The notes under the pieces: model-generated
Database searches by the model: none
Told to the model about the DNA's origin: nothing
Seen by the model: only the letters and a program-made list of their open reading frames with translations
Assembly: GCF_035046485.1 (NCBI RefSeq)
Contig: NC_085138.1
Location: 14,511,329 to 14,575,328, forward strand
Source of the DNA: Aedes albopictus
Taxonomy: Eukaryota > Arthropoda > Insecta > Diptera > Culicidae
Direction: 5' to 3'
DNA: 64,000 bases
Part shown: positions 10,716-22,756 of the stretch, one piece after another
How the letters are laid out: each line of letters begins with the position of its first letter
How positions within the stretch are numbered: position 1 is the first letter of the stretch
Made by a program: the position numbers and the translations under genes

Positions 10716-12207
10716 ACATGACTCCGTGGAATTCCTCATTTAGCTTTAAACCCATAAATCCCTCCTTCCCAATTTTATTTTATGTTTTTTTTTTTCAATA
10801 CTTAACCTCGATACAACCGCGAGTACTTCGGCTTCCCAAACTAACATAGTATTAGGGCAGTAATTAATTGTAAAATGTAAAATCAGTGTAGAAACAAAAG
10901 ATTTCGGCTCAGTCATGCCCATGTAGCTCCCTTCCAAATAAACGAATAAGTAAAAAAAACACAGAGTTTCGACAAACAGAAAATCAAATGTATGAGAAAG
11001 TACAGTAAGATAACTCAAACATTTTGCTAATGTAAAAAAAGATTTTCTGTAGATGCGTGTTGCGCATCCCTACCATAGTTTAGCGTTTCTCCGAAGCAAA
11101 GATGTAGTTTCCCGGATTGTTCCTCCCAGTTCGAAGAAGACCACCATCAACGACTATCGGTATCGATTACACTCAGTTATAAATTATCATTATCAGGCTT
11201 TTCCAATTTCTGAAAGTGCCACATTACCATCACCACCTCCAACTGACTGAACTAGCTCCGCACTCACTACACTAGACAATTCAACAATTTCTAACAGAAG
11301 TTTGCTGCTTTATAATTCAAGTGTAATGCAAATCACCATCCACCCGACCCGAGTCGTTTGATTTATGCTCTCGATTTCGCTGACTTTGAAGTGGCTTCTG
11401 CTCGAAGCCGCACCATAACGACTGCGTTAAATATCGGCCGCATATAGGCGCCGACAATATGCAAATTATTTGCTTTCATTCCGAAATTTTCGATTCCAAT
11501 CCCGGTGATTGAATTGTTGCAAGATTTTTCCACTCTCGGAGGGTGACTTCATACTTTTTATTTTCTCCGTCCGGATTTCGCCAGTTGGTCGGATTATTAA
11601 CTCAACACATGTTTTTTGTGGCAACATCGCTGACTCGATGCTCGAGGAACCTTTGATCTTTGGACGGCATCTCGCGGGAAATGGGATTCGGATCTATAAA
11701 TGTTAACCGCTCAGACAAAGTGAAAGAGAGTTGGTTGCATGACCTGTCGGTTGTCGTCGCCGCATCAAGCGGTCAGAGTCCGAAATTGGATTAATTATTC
11801 GTTTATGAGAAGTAATTAAGCGATCCGAACTAGGCCGGATCTATCTATCTGTGGCCTCTGTGATCTGTGGTCCGTCAAAACCATCAACCCAAACGGTTCG
11901 AATGATGGAATGTTCAATTAAATTTAATTAAACTTTACATCGTAATTAGAAATTTGTCGTTTCCTTTGTGGGGCGTTTGGGTCGGTCAAGCCGAGGAACG
12001 AAGGAAAAAAGAGTGGATGACAGCGTGCGTGTGTAAGCTGTCAGTGCTCGAGGGTCGCTATTTAAAACAAAGATGGATAACTTTATGACTGTCGCACACG
12101 TACACTTGCATCTTCCCATACAAATAACGGTGATCTTCGAGATTTATATTTGTAGTAAAATAATTAGAAAATAGTAGAAATAATCAACGGTTTATCCTTA
12201 AGGGTAA
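10716..12207. other. Repeat-poor noncoding island 1
   Basis: Sequence of higher complexity than its surroundings, with several ATTA-containing stretches (about 11,795-11,950) and no sustained open frame. No element ends were found. It could be intergenic or intronic; nothing in it shows which. Confidence 0.35.
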
Positions 12208-12209
12208 TA

Positions 12210-12493
12210 CGCACCTGATAAGTACTGTGGAAAAAGATAGGCCAAGGAACGGTCAAGAAATGATTTCGCTGTTAAAATTTCTTGAGTGGTCCGCAGCTGG
12301 AAAGGAATGAAAATTGTGTAACGCTCGTAACGCCTGCCGGGCAAATCAAATGGAGCTGTCACTTTTCCTTGCGGAAAAATATTCCGTTCAATTATTCCTC
12401 AAGGAAAAGTGACATTTCCCATACTAATCAGTTGTCAAAATTCCTTTGGTAATTAGAGGGATTTTTTCTGGAGTGCTTTTCTTACCAGGTGCG
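12210..12493. mobile_element. 284-bp TA MITE with CGCACCTG ends
   Basis: TA-CGCACCTGATAAG on the left and CTTACCAGGTGCG-TA on the right. An inner inverted repeat GTCACTTTTCCTTG / CAAGGAAAAGTGAC lies at about 12,358-12,413. No coding capacity. Confidence 0.8.
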
Positions 12494-12495
12494 TA

Positions 12496-13577
12496 CTAGA
12501 CTTTATATGTGAAGAAAACTAAAGAAAAGGTACAATTACAGGACGAACACAAAGATAAATAAAAGAAACACATAAAATTAGAAAAAAATAGAGGCAGATA
12601 AATGGAAAAATAGGTAAGAATGAGGATAGACAAAAAATCGTACCTTTTTTGAAAAACTTACCCATTGAACAAAAGTACTTAGTTTCGACAAATATCGAAT
12701 AAATGATTCAGATTCTAAATCATGCAGCTAATTTTCCAAACAAATTCATTTCATGAACAATCGATTCATAAATCAAGCCACCGCAAAACATATGTTATCC
12801 TTACGCAAAACACTGATGATGGGGACAAAGGTCACCACGCCGCACCAGCCGCTCTAATTTCCCTCTAGTGGCACTGTTTATCGCCTGGATTAATTGCTTT
12901 CCCCACTACAGTCACTTACTGTCTCGCAGTTTAGCCCTCAGCAATCCTACAAAGCTGGAAAATGGTAAATTCTGAAATGGTCTCCGCAGTAGCCCCCCAA
13001 AAACGATACATATTGAAATGGAATAACGGCATCAGGTCCAACCGCGAGCGCGAGTCTCGCCAAACCGAAAAGTTAATAAATCATAAAACTCTATAAATAC
13101 AAATGTTTCGCGCGCGTGGGTGTCCGCGAAGCACCAAGCGCCGCTGATTGTTTGCAGCTCGGGATGGCACTGCATTAGAGATGTGAACATTTCTGGCATA
13201 ATACGACCCAGTTACTACTGCCCGTCCGTTGTCCATTGTTTTGAGTTGGAACAGAACCAAGAATATGTGGAAACGCATGCCTGTATTGCAGGACTAAGCA
13301 CATACAGTGAAAGTTTACAAACGTAATACTAATGACTAGTTAGGCTTTTCAAATGAGAGAAAGAGGCGATGCACCGTAGTTTAGGTGATGACACAAATTG
13401 TTTGACAAATTAATTTGTAATTATTAATTGTTGCTAGAACAATGCAGAGTTTGAATCAACGCTCGGACTAGAAGCACATAACAAGATCATAACAAAATTA
13501 TGAAATACCAATAGATGATATAATACTGTCATAAAGTTTTTTTTTTCCACGTGACTATCCATAACAAATACAAGACC
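12496..13577. other. Repeat-poor noncoding island 2
   Basis: Mixed sequence with a CpG-containing patch near 13,040-13,150. No convincing frame or RNA gene. Confidence 0.35.
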
Positions 13578-13580
13578 ATA

Positions 13581-13792
13581 CTTGTACCATTTGGGCAGGT
13601 GTACCTATTTTGGGCACTTGCCGCAATAACTTAATCAATTCTATACCAATTATTCTGATTTTTTGTATAGGGTTAGTACTGTGCGTATCTTATCGTGTGC
13701 CAAAAATAAAGTTTTTTTGGTATAAAATTGATTTAGTTTTAGATGCTTGTGCCCGAAATAGGTACACCTGACCAAATGGTACAAGGCTCTAT
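13581..13792. mobile_element. Hairpin MITE, diverged copy (CTTGTACCATTTGGGC ends)
   Basis: CTTGTACCATTTGGGCAGGT and GGTACACCTATTT-type arms face their complements across a spacer of about 125 bases. It is the same family as the better kept copy at 30,457-30,669. Confidence 0.75.
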
Positions 13793-14011
13793 CGACATTT
13801 GTTGTAACTTTGGTAACAAAACTATAACAAACTAGTTTTATTTATTAAACATTTGTATAACAACATTTGTTATATTAAACATTATAATATAACTACCTAT
13901 AACATAATTTCGTAACACGTTTATTGCAATCTTTGTTATATTTTCTGTAACAAAATTATTTCAGAATTTATAAGATTTTTTGTGTTGTCGCGAAAAAGAT
14001 TGATAATTCGG

Positions 14012-14508
14012 CACCAACATTTCAAAAGGGCGTAACTGCATTTGGAAGTAATACCTTCTTTCAAAGCTGTAGGTCGTAGGGTCTCCCGTTAGCCTAGTGG
14101 TTAAGGCTATGGATCGCCAATCCGGAGACGGCGGGTTCGATTCCCGTTCCGGTCGGGAAAATTTTCTCGACTCTCTGGGCATAGTGTATCATTGTACTTG
14201 CCTCACAATATACAATTTCATGCAATGGCAGGCACAGAAAGCCCTTCAATTAATAACTGTGGAAGTGCTCAAAGAACACTAAGTTGAAGCGAGGCAGGCC
14301 AAGTCCCAGTGGGGACGTCGAGCCATAAAGAAGAAGAAGAAGGTCGTACAGCCTCCCTTACACTCAAACCACCGTGGTTGTCGGAAAGAGGAGAGTTTTT
14401 CCCATCTGGCACTTGTTGTGAAAAACATGGAAATCATAACACATGATCCACAGCTTTAAAAGAAGGTGATGATTCCAAAAGCAGTTACGCCCTTTTGAAA
14501 TGTTGGTG
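14012..14508. mobile_element. MITE with about 60-bp inverted repeats, split by a SINE
   Basis: The left arm starts CACCAACATTTCAAAAGGGC and continues to GCTGT near 14,070. The right arm (about 14,450-14,508) is its close complement. Without the SINE it would be about 230 bp. Confidence 0.82.
14079..14340 (+). mobile_element. Feilai-type SINE, complete copy
   Basis: A tRNA-related head with A box TAGCCTAGTGG (14,090-14,100) and B box GGTTCGATTCC (14,134-14,144), both matching the pol III internal promoter consensus. A tRNA-unrelated body follows and the 3' tail is (GAA)n-like (14,327-14,340). AGGTCGTA is duplicated at 14,071-14,078 and 14,341-14,348. This is the known layout of the Aedes SINE Feilai. 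Such SINEs are transcribed by pol III and copied by a LINE's enzymes. The intact boxes and exact duplication suggest a fairly recent insertion. Confidence 0.88.
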
Positions 14509-14638
14509 TTGCTATGTTGGTATATAACAAAACTTGTAACAAATTTGTTCTGAAATATATAACAGAACTTGTTAAAATATTGTAATGACTTCGCAAGTTC
14601 AGTCTAACATAATTTGATATAATCTTGTTATAATCATA

Positions 14639-15559
14639 CAGGGGATAGACAAAATGATCGGGACAGGCAAAATTTTCACTTTTTAAAAAATGTTCAATTA
14701 GCTGTAACTTTTCGAAAAGTGCATCAAATATTCTCAAATTTTTACTGTAAGTTCTTCAACTAGTTGTGTATCAGTGAACAAAATTTGGAAAAGATCGGAC
14801 AATTCTTCACGAAGTAATAAAGATTTTTGAAAAAGGTAAAATTATCCGATAGCCAACTTTGAGCTGTTATATCTCCGGATTCAATGAACCGAATGCAATG
14901 AAATTTTGACCATTTAAGACTTATATAATGAGCTATGAAAAACCATTGACTTAACTTAATATTCTTAACACGGAAGAAAATTATAACGATTAGATTATTT
15001 TTCTAATAAAATACCAAATTATCCAAAACATCAACATCGTTACAAAATTCAAGATGCAAATTATAGTTCATTTAGCTTCCCTCTAATTGACTTATATATA
15101 AATGCGTTTTGAAGGAAAGTAACAACATAGCCGCCAATAAATTGAAAAAGTAATGGGATGCATATTAAAAATAGACCAATTTACTAAAAAATCGTAAAAA
15201 AAATAAAATCGATATAACTTTTTTGCTTGTTAAAAATTTCAAGTTAAGTCAAATGTTTTCCAGAGTTCATTATATAAGTCATGAATGGTCAAAATTTCAT
15301 TGCAATCGGCTCATTGAATCCGGAGATATAACAGCTCAAAGTTGGCTATCGGATAATTTTATCTTTTCCAAAAATCTTTATAACTTTGTGAAGAATTGTT
15401 CGATATTTTCCAAATTTTGTCCACTGATACACAACTAGTTGAAGAACTTACAGTAAAAATTTGAGAATATTTGATGCACTTTTCGAAAAGTTACAGCTAG
15501 TTGAACAGTTTTTGAAAAGTGAAAATTTCGCCTGTCCCGATCATTTTGTCTATCCCCTG
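14639..15559. mobile_element. 921-bp TA element with inverted repeats of about 300 bp
   Basis: Left end CAGGGGATAGACAAAATG, right end its complement, TA on both sides (14,637-14,638; 15,560-15,561). The arms stay complementary from about 14,639-14,950 to about 15,240-15,559. The spacer holds no transposase. This is a Tc1/mariner-type non-autonomous element. Confidence 0.88.
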
Positions 15560-15782
15560 TATCTCGACTTGTTGTATTTTGTTTAAATTGGAACGAGTTT
15601 TGTTAAAGAAAATTGTTTTTTTTTTTTAACTAAATAACACAACCTGTAATAATTTTGTTTTTCTCATCTAGTCGGGCAATGCTGCCATGGTAAAATCAGA
15701 GCTGGTTACTCAAAGTTTTCAAATTTAGGCACCCGCTATATTTGTACGATCCTTTGGAAATTACGTCAATATTTGGCCTGAT

Positions 15783-15958
15783 CAGGGATGCCATGTATAC
15801 AGATTTATCTGTATCATACAGATTTTTGAGCATCTGTACAGATTGCGTTTATATGAAATACAGATTTTTTATTTATATAGGATACAAATTTTCACCCGAA
15901 TTTTGTATGGGATACAGATTTTTGAACGAGCGATACATAAAATCATCTGGCATTCCTA
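15783..15958. mobile_element. 176-bp hAT-type MITE with exact 8-bp duplication
   Basis: Ends CAGGGATGCCA and TGGCATTCCTA. GGCCTGAT is repeated at 15,775-15,782 and 15,959-15,966. The interior repeats ATACAGATTT several times. Confidence 0.87.
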
Positions 15959-15989
15959 GGCCTGATTAGGAATTATTCTGGGGAAACCA

Positions 15990-16770
15990 CTTCATGATTT
16001 TTTTTCTGAAATTATCGCGGAAGGAGGATTCTTGCAGAATCTTCTTTTCGACGAGGGATTTTAGGGAGATTCCTAATGTAGAATTTTCTCATCACATGTA
16101 ACTGCGTAGGATTTTTTTCCTAGGAATTTCTCCAAAGATTTCTTCATAAGGTTACACAATTCTTTCAGAATCCTTTCTGAGATTTCTCTAGGGTTTTTCT
16201 TAGGAAATTCATTTTGTTTTCAAAGAATTCTTTCAGAAATTATTTTGGGAATTAAAACTCTCAAGACATTATTGTGAAAGTTCCTCAAGGGATTTATGTA
16301 AAAGTTTTTCCTGGTATCCCAGCATCGATTGCTTAGGATTTATCCAGACCTTCCTTCTCCTTTACCAGTCATGCTTCAGAAATCTCTTCGAAGAACCTCT
16401 CAGTAACTCCTTTAGGTATTACTGTGGAATCGATTTCTTGGTATTTTTTAAGCTTTATATAATTAATTCGTCTGTGATTACCTGCAGAGGGTGCTCCAGT
16501 TCATCGATATTTTTTTTCCAAAAATCTTTCAAAACTTCATTTTTCTTCAGAAGTTTCTTCAGTGGTTCTCCAACGAATTCCAGGTTTTTTTCTGCAGGAT
16601 TTTCATACAAATTTCTCTCTTAAGGGGTTTTTGTATACTACTGCATTCAGAAATAGTATAAGAAATTCTAATAAGAATTCCACCAGAGGTATCTCTAGGA
16701 GTTCTTCCAAGGATTCGTTTAGAAAATCCTCCAGGCAACCCTCAGAAATTTATTAAGGGATTTCTTTAAA
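15990..16770 (-). repeat. 12-bp-period repeat, pyrimidine-rich strand
   Basis: Units such as GGGATTTCTTCA recur every 12 bases with drift. Frames through it show the same 4-residue rhythm as other blocks and are not genes. Confidence 0.75.
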
Positions 16771-16773
16771 AAA

Positions 16774-17043
16774 TGAGTGGGTTAGAAGCGAAAGAGTGTA
16801 AGTGACAAAAACTCATTTTCGAGAAAATGAGGTTTAAAGTTTTTCATCAATGTTTCACCCCATACAAAATGTATGGGGTTTTAAAATCGTCCCAATGTTC
16901 TTCGATTCATTGTAATTTTTCTAATCATCGTAAAAATAATCTTAGAAAATCTCCTAAAAGCTTGCAATCTGAAGAATTTTGTATATACTCAGTTCAAAAC
17001 CGACACACCCACAATTTACACCCCTTTGCATCTGGACCCCTCA
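16774..17043 (+). mobile_element. MITE-like repeat, copy 1 (TGAGTGGGTTAGAAGC end)
   Basis: Starts TGAGTGGGTTAGAAGC and ends with TTTGCATCTGGACCCCTCA, an imperfect inverted repeat. A second copy in opposite orientation is at 23,495-23,717. It interrupts a 12-bp-period block. Confidence 0.7.
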
Positions 17044-18030
17044 ATTCTTCCAGTACCTTTTTCCGCTTCGTCTGCTGGGATTCCTTCAGGCATTTAGTAG
17101 ATTCTTTCCATAGATTTATCCAAAAATTTCTCCAAAAACTTTTCGAGAAATTTTTTTTTGGAATTACTTCCAAAGTTCCTCCAGATGTTTCTCATATTTT
17201 GTTCAAAGAAGGTTTTGTTTTCAGGTATGCTCCCAGACATTACTCCAGAAAAACCTCTCAGAATTTGCTCAAGATTGTTTTTGTCCAGAAAATATTCTAA
17301 AATTTCTGCTAGAAATCTTCAATGATATCGCCAAGAGTTTTTTTTTAAGATTTCTTCAGACAATTTTCTAGGGATTTCGTCTGGGGTTCTTTCAAGAATT
17401 CTTCCGGTATTTTTTGTGAAATTTCTGGAAGAACTTCAGAAAAATAAAAACACACAGGAATATCTGAAGCGATTTTAGACGGAACTGCAGGAACATTTTC
17501 CACATACACTACCCGCCAATAATATGGAATCGTTGCAATACTCAGTATTGCAGCACCCAAAAAGTTTGGTATCATCCAAAATAAGGAGGAAAAATAGTGT
17601 AAACCTAGAACCAATTAGGTTGTGGGTACGAGTTGTACGAGTTACGAGTGGGTAAAGAAGTCTCCGGAGATATTTTTGAAGGAATTTCAAAAGCAAACCG
17701 ATCCGGAACTTCTGAATGAATCCCTGAAAGAATTTCTTAAAAATTCTCAAAACTCTTGATTGAGTCTCTAGAAGAATATCTGAATAATTTTCAGGGATAT
17801 TCATGAGAAATCTCCTAAGAACTTCGTGGAGAAAAATCTTGTCCTAGAATTCCTAGAAAATTATTTTGAGGATTTTTAAGAAAAATTCGTCAAGAAATTC
17901 TCGAATGAAATTCTTTGAGGACTTTCTGAAGCATTCCTGGTGTAAACGTATTTCTAAAGGAATTCCTGTAGTAACACCTAGAGAAACGCCTAGATAAGCT
18001 TTTGTGAAGATTAATTAAAAAACTTATTAC
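17044..18030. repeat. 12-bp-period repeat with a strand switch
   Basis: Pyrimidine-rich until about 17,440 and purine-rich from about 17,660, with a non-repeat patch of about 200 bases between. Confidence 0.7.
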
Positions 18031-18524
18031 GAAAACAACCGGCTCATTCTGAAATATATTAGAGGGTCGTTAACTCCAAATTATAAGTGAGAAGCAGATT
18101 TAAGCTGAAACGTTTATTTCATTTAGTTTGAGTGTATAAAACAATATGAATTAGAATTTACTGACAAAGTTCGGTCTCAGAGCTTGTTTTGGATGTAGTG
18201 GTAATCGTCTTTCATGCTCTTCCAAAAACCTGTGATATTAGTTTAAATTTAGAAGTAGTTATTTCACATTGACAACGACATATCAACCTTCATGATTTGT
18301 TAATATGTTAATTATAAGTTTTAACCTTACGTTCAAATTGAGTTGTAAGTATCTGTAAATTAGTAATGTAAGCTTTAAGATAGGAATACACCCTTGTATT
18401 CAGAGCTGTGCACCTGCCTGTCTTCTCGATTCACTTTAGACAAACAAGCTCTGTATTATCTGCGCTATTCTTTTTCTTGTATCGCATTTAACAAACCAGT
18501 GTTGGCAGTACATACCGAAACTTT

Positions 18525-18531
<7 letters not shown>
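18031..18531. other. Unassigned AT-rich spacer
   Basis: No gene or repeat recognised. Confidence 0.4.

Positions 18532-18617
<86 letters not shown>
18532..18617. repeat. (AT)n microsatellite, about 85 bp
   Basis: Uninterrupted alternating A and T. Both strands read as alternating Ile-Tyr peptides, an artefact. The exact length in an assembly is unreliable. Confidence 0.97.
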
Positions 18618-18620
<3 letters not shown>

Positions 18621-18789
18621 GGTCGTCTTTGTTTTGTTCTGTTAGTTTTTACCCAAGGAAGGTTTATGAGGCATAAAACATGAAGAAATTGTGATTTCAA
18701 GAAAATCGATTTTTCATGCATTTTGATCGTGGACTACTGTTTGACGGTCCCCAGTCAAAAACACAGTAGGCAAGACAAAGTTTGCCGAG

Positions 18790-19275
18790 ACAACTAGTTT
18801 CTGAATAAATTCCTTAAATTCCTAAAAAAAATCCTGAACGCATTCCTGTGAGAGTATGTAATGGAATCCTTAGAGCACTTCCTGAACAAATCTCTAGTGG
18901 ACTTCTTGAAGAAAGACCTGTTTAAGTTTCAGAAGGATTCTCTGGAAGGTTTTCTAATGAAATCACTGAAAGAATTTCTGAAGGAGTCTCTGTGAACAAA
19001 ATCTAATGAATCCCTGGGGACACTTGCGAAGGAATCCCTAGAAAAATATCTCAAGTAATCCTTGGCGGAATTTCAGAACAAGCTCGTGGAAATCTACCTA
19101 AAATATTTATTGTGCAAATTTCTGAATAAATTCGTGAGGGAATATCGGAAGAGTGCTCAGTATAAATGTCCTAAAGAATCTCTGGAAGATTCTCTGGAGA
19201 AACCGCTGGAGGATTTTCGGAGAAGACTTAGCTTTAGAACCTCGTCCTACATGACATTCCAGAAGGTTGTGCCCA
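18790..19275 (+). repeat. 12-bp-period repeat, purine-rich strand
   Basis: GAATTCCTGAAG-like units with drift. No gene. Confidence 0.72.
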
Positions 19276-19277
19276 AA

Positions 19278-19784
19278 CCCGAGCAGAAGAGAATATCAAC
19301 AGCATAATAAAATATGTTATTTTGACATAATTACTGTATAATAGAATCGATCATTTTTATGTTATTAACATATCAAATTATGTTATAAACTTGTCTGTCA
19401 TAAGCGGCAAAATAACAAAAATCATAACAAAAAAATATTTTAGGAAGACCAATTCAATAACATGTTTTGTTAGATTAAATAACAACTTAATAACAATGAA
19501 TTTTGCAATGAATTTGAAAACTTGTTATTGATGTGTTATAGTTCATTACATATTTGTACATTCTGAATAGTAGAATAATAACAAAACTTGGTCTATAACA
19601 AAGTATATTATTGAAATGTTAATTAGTGAATGAATCTTAATAACTCAATCATAACAAAAACAGATTGCAAACAAAACGTGTTATAAAAACGTAATACTTT
19701 GATAAGTTAATAATAACAAATTATGATATAAAAACGGGCTATGTGATTCTGTTGTTATGAATTTGATATTCTCCTCTGCTCGGG
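19278..19784. mobile_element. 507-bp element with CCCGAGCAGA ends, TAACAAA-rich inside
   Basis: The left end CCCGAGCAGAAGAGAATATC faces GATATTCTCCTCTGCTCGGG on the right. The interior is full of ATAACAAAA and TGTTATA motifs like those around 13.8-15.6 kb. It splits a 12-bp-period block. The target duplication is at most AA. Confidence 0.82.
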
Positions 19785-20420
19785 AAGTGGCGTCTTTTTC
19801 TTCGGATAAATGTCTGGAGGAACCAATGATTTTTTTAAAACTCGCTGAAAGCAATTCTGATGCAATCAGTGGATGATTCTCGTACGGATTCCTGATAATC
19901 AATTCTTTGGAGGATTTTTAGGACAGCCCAAAAAACTTTTCTAGAGGAATTTTGGAGAAATTTAGAGGATCCTCACAAAAATTCGGAAGGAAATTATTGT
20001 GGAAATTCTGAAGCGAATCATGGAGGATGTTCTATAGAACTTCCTAAAGAAAACCGTGGAAGATTTTATGAAAATAAGTGACAAATTTAGTTTCTGGAAT
20101 AGTATAGAGAAATATTTGAAAAAAAAATCTTAAGGATTCAGTACACGAATGCCTGAAGGAATTCTTAAAGAAATCTTGCTTTTTTCGCACAGTATCTTAA
20201 AAATTCCCTGGAAGATTCTCTGAAGTTGAATAAATTTCTAAAAAAATACCTGGAGGTTTTTTGTATGAATTTCTGAAATTATCCATGAGGAACTCAAGGA
20301 ATCCCTGGGTAGTATTTCCGCATGGACCTGTGATTGATTTTTTTAACAGCCCGTATAGCAATTTCATGAGGAATTTGTGGGGTAATCTTTAATTTCTGAA
20401 AGAATTCCCGAAATACAACA
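19785..20420 (+). repeat. 12-bp-period repeat, purine-rich strand
   Basis: Continuation of the block at 18,790 after the TAACAAA-rich element. Confidence 0.68.
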
Positions 20421-21086
20421 ATATCGAAAAATCAAATAGGTAATACATATTATTACACCTTGAACGTGGAAGAGAGAATATAAATAAAAGGAAATCGGGT
20501 TAAGTACGGTTCCTTTGAATTCCACTAAGAATTTGCTTTTTTCTGCGATTTCTGAATTTGCGATTTTCTTTTATTTACAGAGAGAATATCCCATCCCATA
20601 AAAGGACTGTTTTGTAGCTATGGGGGTGCTAAAGCATATAAATTTCAGGAAAAATAACCTTTGGCGAAAATTCCGAACATTCCGTCTTTTTTACAAAAGA
20701 ATGTTTGAAAAAATAGTTTGCATTGATTTTCATCAACAAATAGTATTCCAAAAATGGTCACCGAAAAACATATCCACCTATGACATTTCTCACTGGCGGA
20801 CATGATATTCGCAATTTGCTAATCTCGAAGTCACTTGAAAATCGTGATATTTATCAGCACTGCTTGCAACAGTGCAGCCATTTTCTAAAGTAAAAATCAG
20901 ACGTGAATTTTGCAAAATGATCTGCTTAAAATTCCTCCAAATAATGTTTTAACAGTTCTGGGCTTCGTCTTGAATAGGTCGTTTGTTAAGTAAAATTCAA
21001 CTGTAGAATTACAAAAATTCTTTGGACTCTTCATTCTAAACAGTTTTGGACTTCCTCAGCATGGTCTTGCTGAATACCTAGTTAAG
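20421..21086. other. Unassigned spacer
   Basis: Contains a fragment (about 20,499-20,537) similar to the inverted repeat at 43,134-43,266. No gene seen. Confidence 0.4.
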
Positions 21087-21090
21087 TTAA

Positions 21091-21337
21091 GGTGAAACGG
21101 GACGCCGTGTTATTTTTCATATCTTGCCTCTCTTTCTAACAATTTGCCTCGCGATTTTGAAGATGGTAATCTCGAGTTCTATCGCACTGAAGATGCTGAA
21201 AAACAATCAGCATATACACTGCAAGTGAGCATGCACAATGATAAATTTTTGTTGCAAAATATGAAGTGGAATCTGAGATTACCATCTTAGTAGCAACAGA
21301 GCAATGGCGGATATTTCCCCGACCGTCCCATTCGCCC
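21091..21337. mobile_element. 247-bp TTAA MITE (piggyBac-like target)
   Basis: TTAA at 21,087-21,090 and 21,338-21,341. Ends GGTGAAACGGGACG and the complement of GGGCGAATGGGACGG. TTAA duplication is characteristic of piggyBac-type transposition. No transposase inside. Confidence 0.75.
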
Positions 21338-21341
21338 TTAA

Positions 21342-22485
21342 TCGTTTTGCCACAAAATGATCAATAATGTTATGACAACAATATTGTACTACTGCTAGCA
21401 CTATTGACATATATTCGTCAAGTGTTTTTTCATTGCCACTCAAATACCGATTGCATAACTAGGTTACGATAATCAAAAGAAGCGAATCATCATTAATTTC
21501 CATTTGCTGTGGTACCGATGATTGCATCCATTACGTCGGTTCTGTTCAATCAAAAAGTGCACCATCAACGAAAAGATCGAGTGAATCAAAACAATTGGCC
21601 ACCAGTTGGTAGGTCCTACAATGTTTACCTTGGCAGTTTATTCTAATTGATATAAGCTTTTTCCACCTACCAGGCAGCAGATGTTTTACCCTGCAATTCG
21701 TAAACATCAACAAAACCTAGACCGGCGACGACGACGACGGTGTGGTGCTTGTATGGTACGTACCTACATGAGAGCCAAACAATGAAACAAAACCAGAGCG
21801 CCCAAATTAGGTCATATTATGAACGGAAAAGTGATTCCGCGACATGTTGTCCATCGCCACTGGTCGCCGGGCCTCGCTTAGCTACCTAAGAATGTGGGTA
21901 AGCAGAACGCTTCACGCCGCGAGACCCAGACCTGCATTCGGATGAAGTGTGGACTGTGGACAGCGGAATTTGGAATGCAAAAAACGGTACCCTTGCTGCA
22001 GCAGCACAATTCTAGTGGTGGTGGGTGATGGGTGGTAACCTGGTCATCAGTAGGCAGACGCAGCGTGTTTGGATATTCGACACCCGTCGATTTCGTTGCG
22101 TCAGTCAGCAAGGCTGAACGCGGAAAAGCGCGATTTGCTTATTGAGATCGGGGTTTTTGGTTGATCCGTGGACACAGGTTTGTCTGCAGCATATCTACAT
22201 ACGAAATGTGCTGCCCGTTTGCAACTACAGATAACCAGGATTGCCAATGTCTGATTATTAGTTTTGGATGGTTTTCAAACATTGAAACATGATAAATAGC
22301 TTCTCAGAAGCTCATTAGCGACTTCACAAATTGTGTAGGTGTCAAATTTCAAGAGTTATGCTATCAAAAGTCTTGGATAGATCTAAAAACATAACTCAAG
22401 CAATCAATTTTTGATCTACAGACTGCAACAGATCACCGACTAGCTCCAACACCGCCATTTCAGTTGATGAACCTTGGCAGAACCT
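21342..22485. other. Repeat-poor noncoding island 3
   Basis: Moderately GC-rich mixed sequence, with a CGACGACGACGAC tract near 21,727. No sustained frame with coding character. Confidence 0.35.
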
Positions 22486-22493
22486 TCTCAGAC

Positions 22494-22637
22494 CAAGCCC
22501 GTGCACAAGGGGGGGGGGGGGGGTTTTGGGGGTTAAACCCTCCCCATTACCGACGCTTCATACACTAGGCGCCCCTCCGCCTTTTGCCGAAATTGGGAAA
22601 AACCCCTCCCTTGGCGCCACTTCTGTGCACGGGCCTG
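22494..22637. mobile_element. 144-bp hAT-type MITE, TSD TCTCAGAC
   Basis: Ends CAAGCCCGTGCACA and the complement of CAGGCCCGTGCACA. TCTCAGAC is exactly repeated at 22,486-22,493 and 22,638-22,645. A run of 16 G starts near 22,509. Confidence 0.9.
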
Positions 22638-22756
22638 TCTCAGACATTGTGTTTATGACTGGTAACACGGATATTGTCCTGTTGTATGTCCGGTTTGTAG
22701 TGTCACCTCCTTATAAGATTGGATGTAGGGTATTGGTTCCCTTATTAAGCATGTGG

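Larger units (their letters stand above)
13793..15670. mobile_element. TAACAAA/TTTGTTA-rich element hosting a nest of insertions
   Basis: The flanks at 13,800-13,990, 14,510-14,636 and 15,562-15,660 are dense in TAACAAAA and TTTGTTATA motifs and look like pieces of one host element. Into it are inserted a MITE (14,012-14,508) that itself carries a SINE, and a 921-bp TA element. Outer limits are not defined by a target duplication. Confidence 0.5.

Noticed and set aside
14082..14155. tRNA gene
   Set aside because: A and B boxes are present, but the sequence continues into a SINE body with tail and target duplication and does not close into a proper cloverleaf.
18394..18721. Ile-Tyr repeat proteins on both strands
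   Set aside because: Translation of an (AT)n microsatellite.
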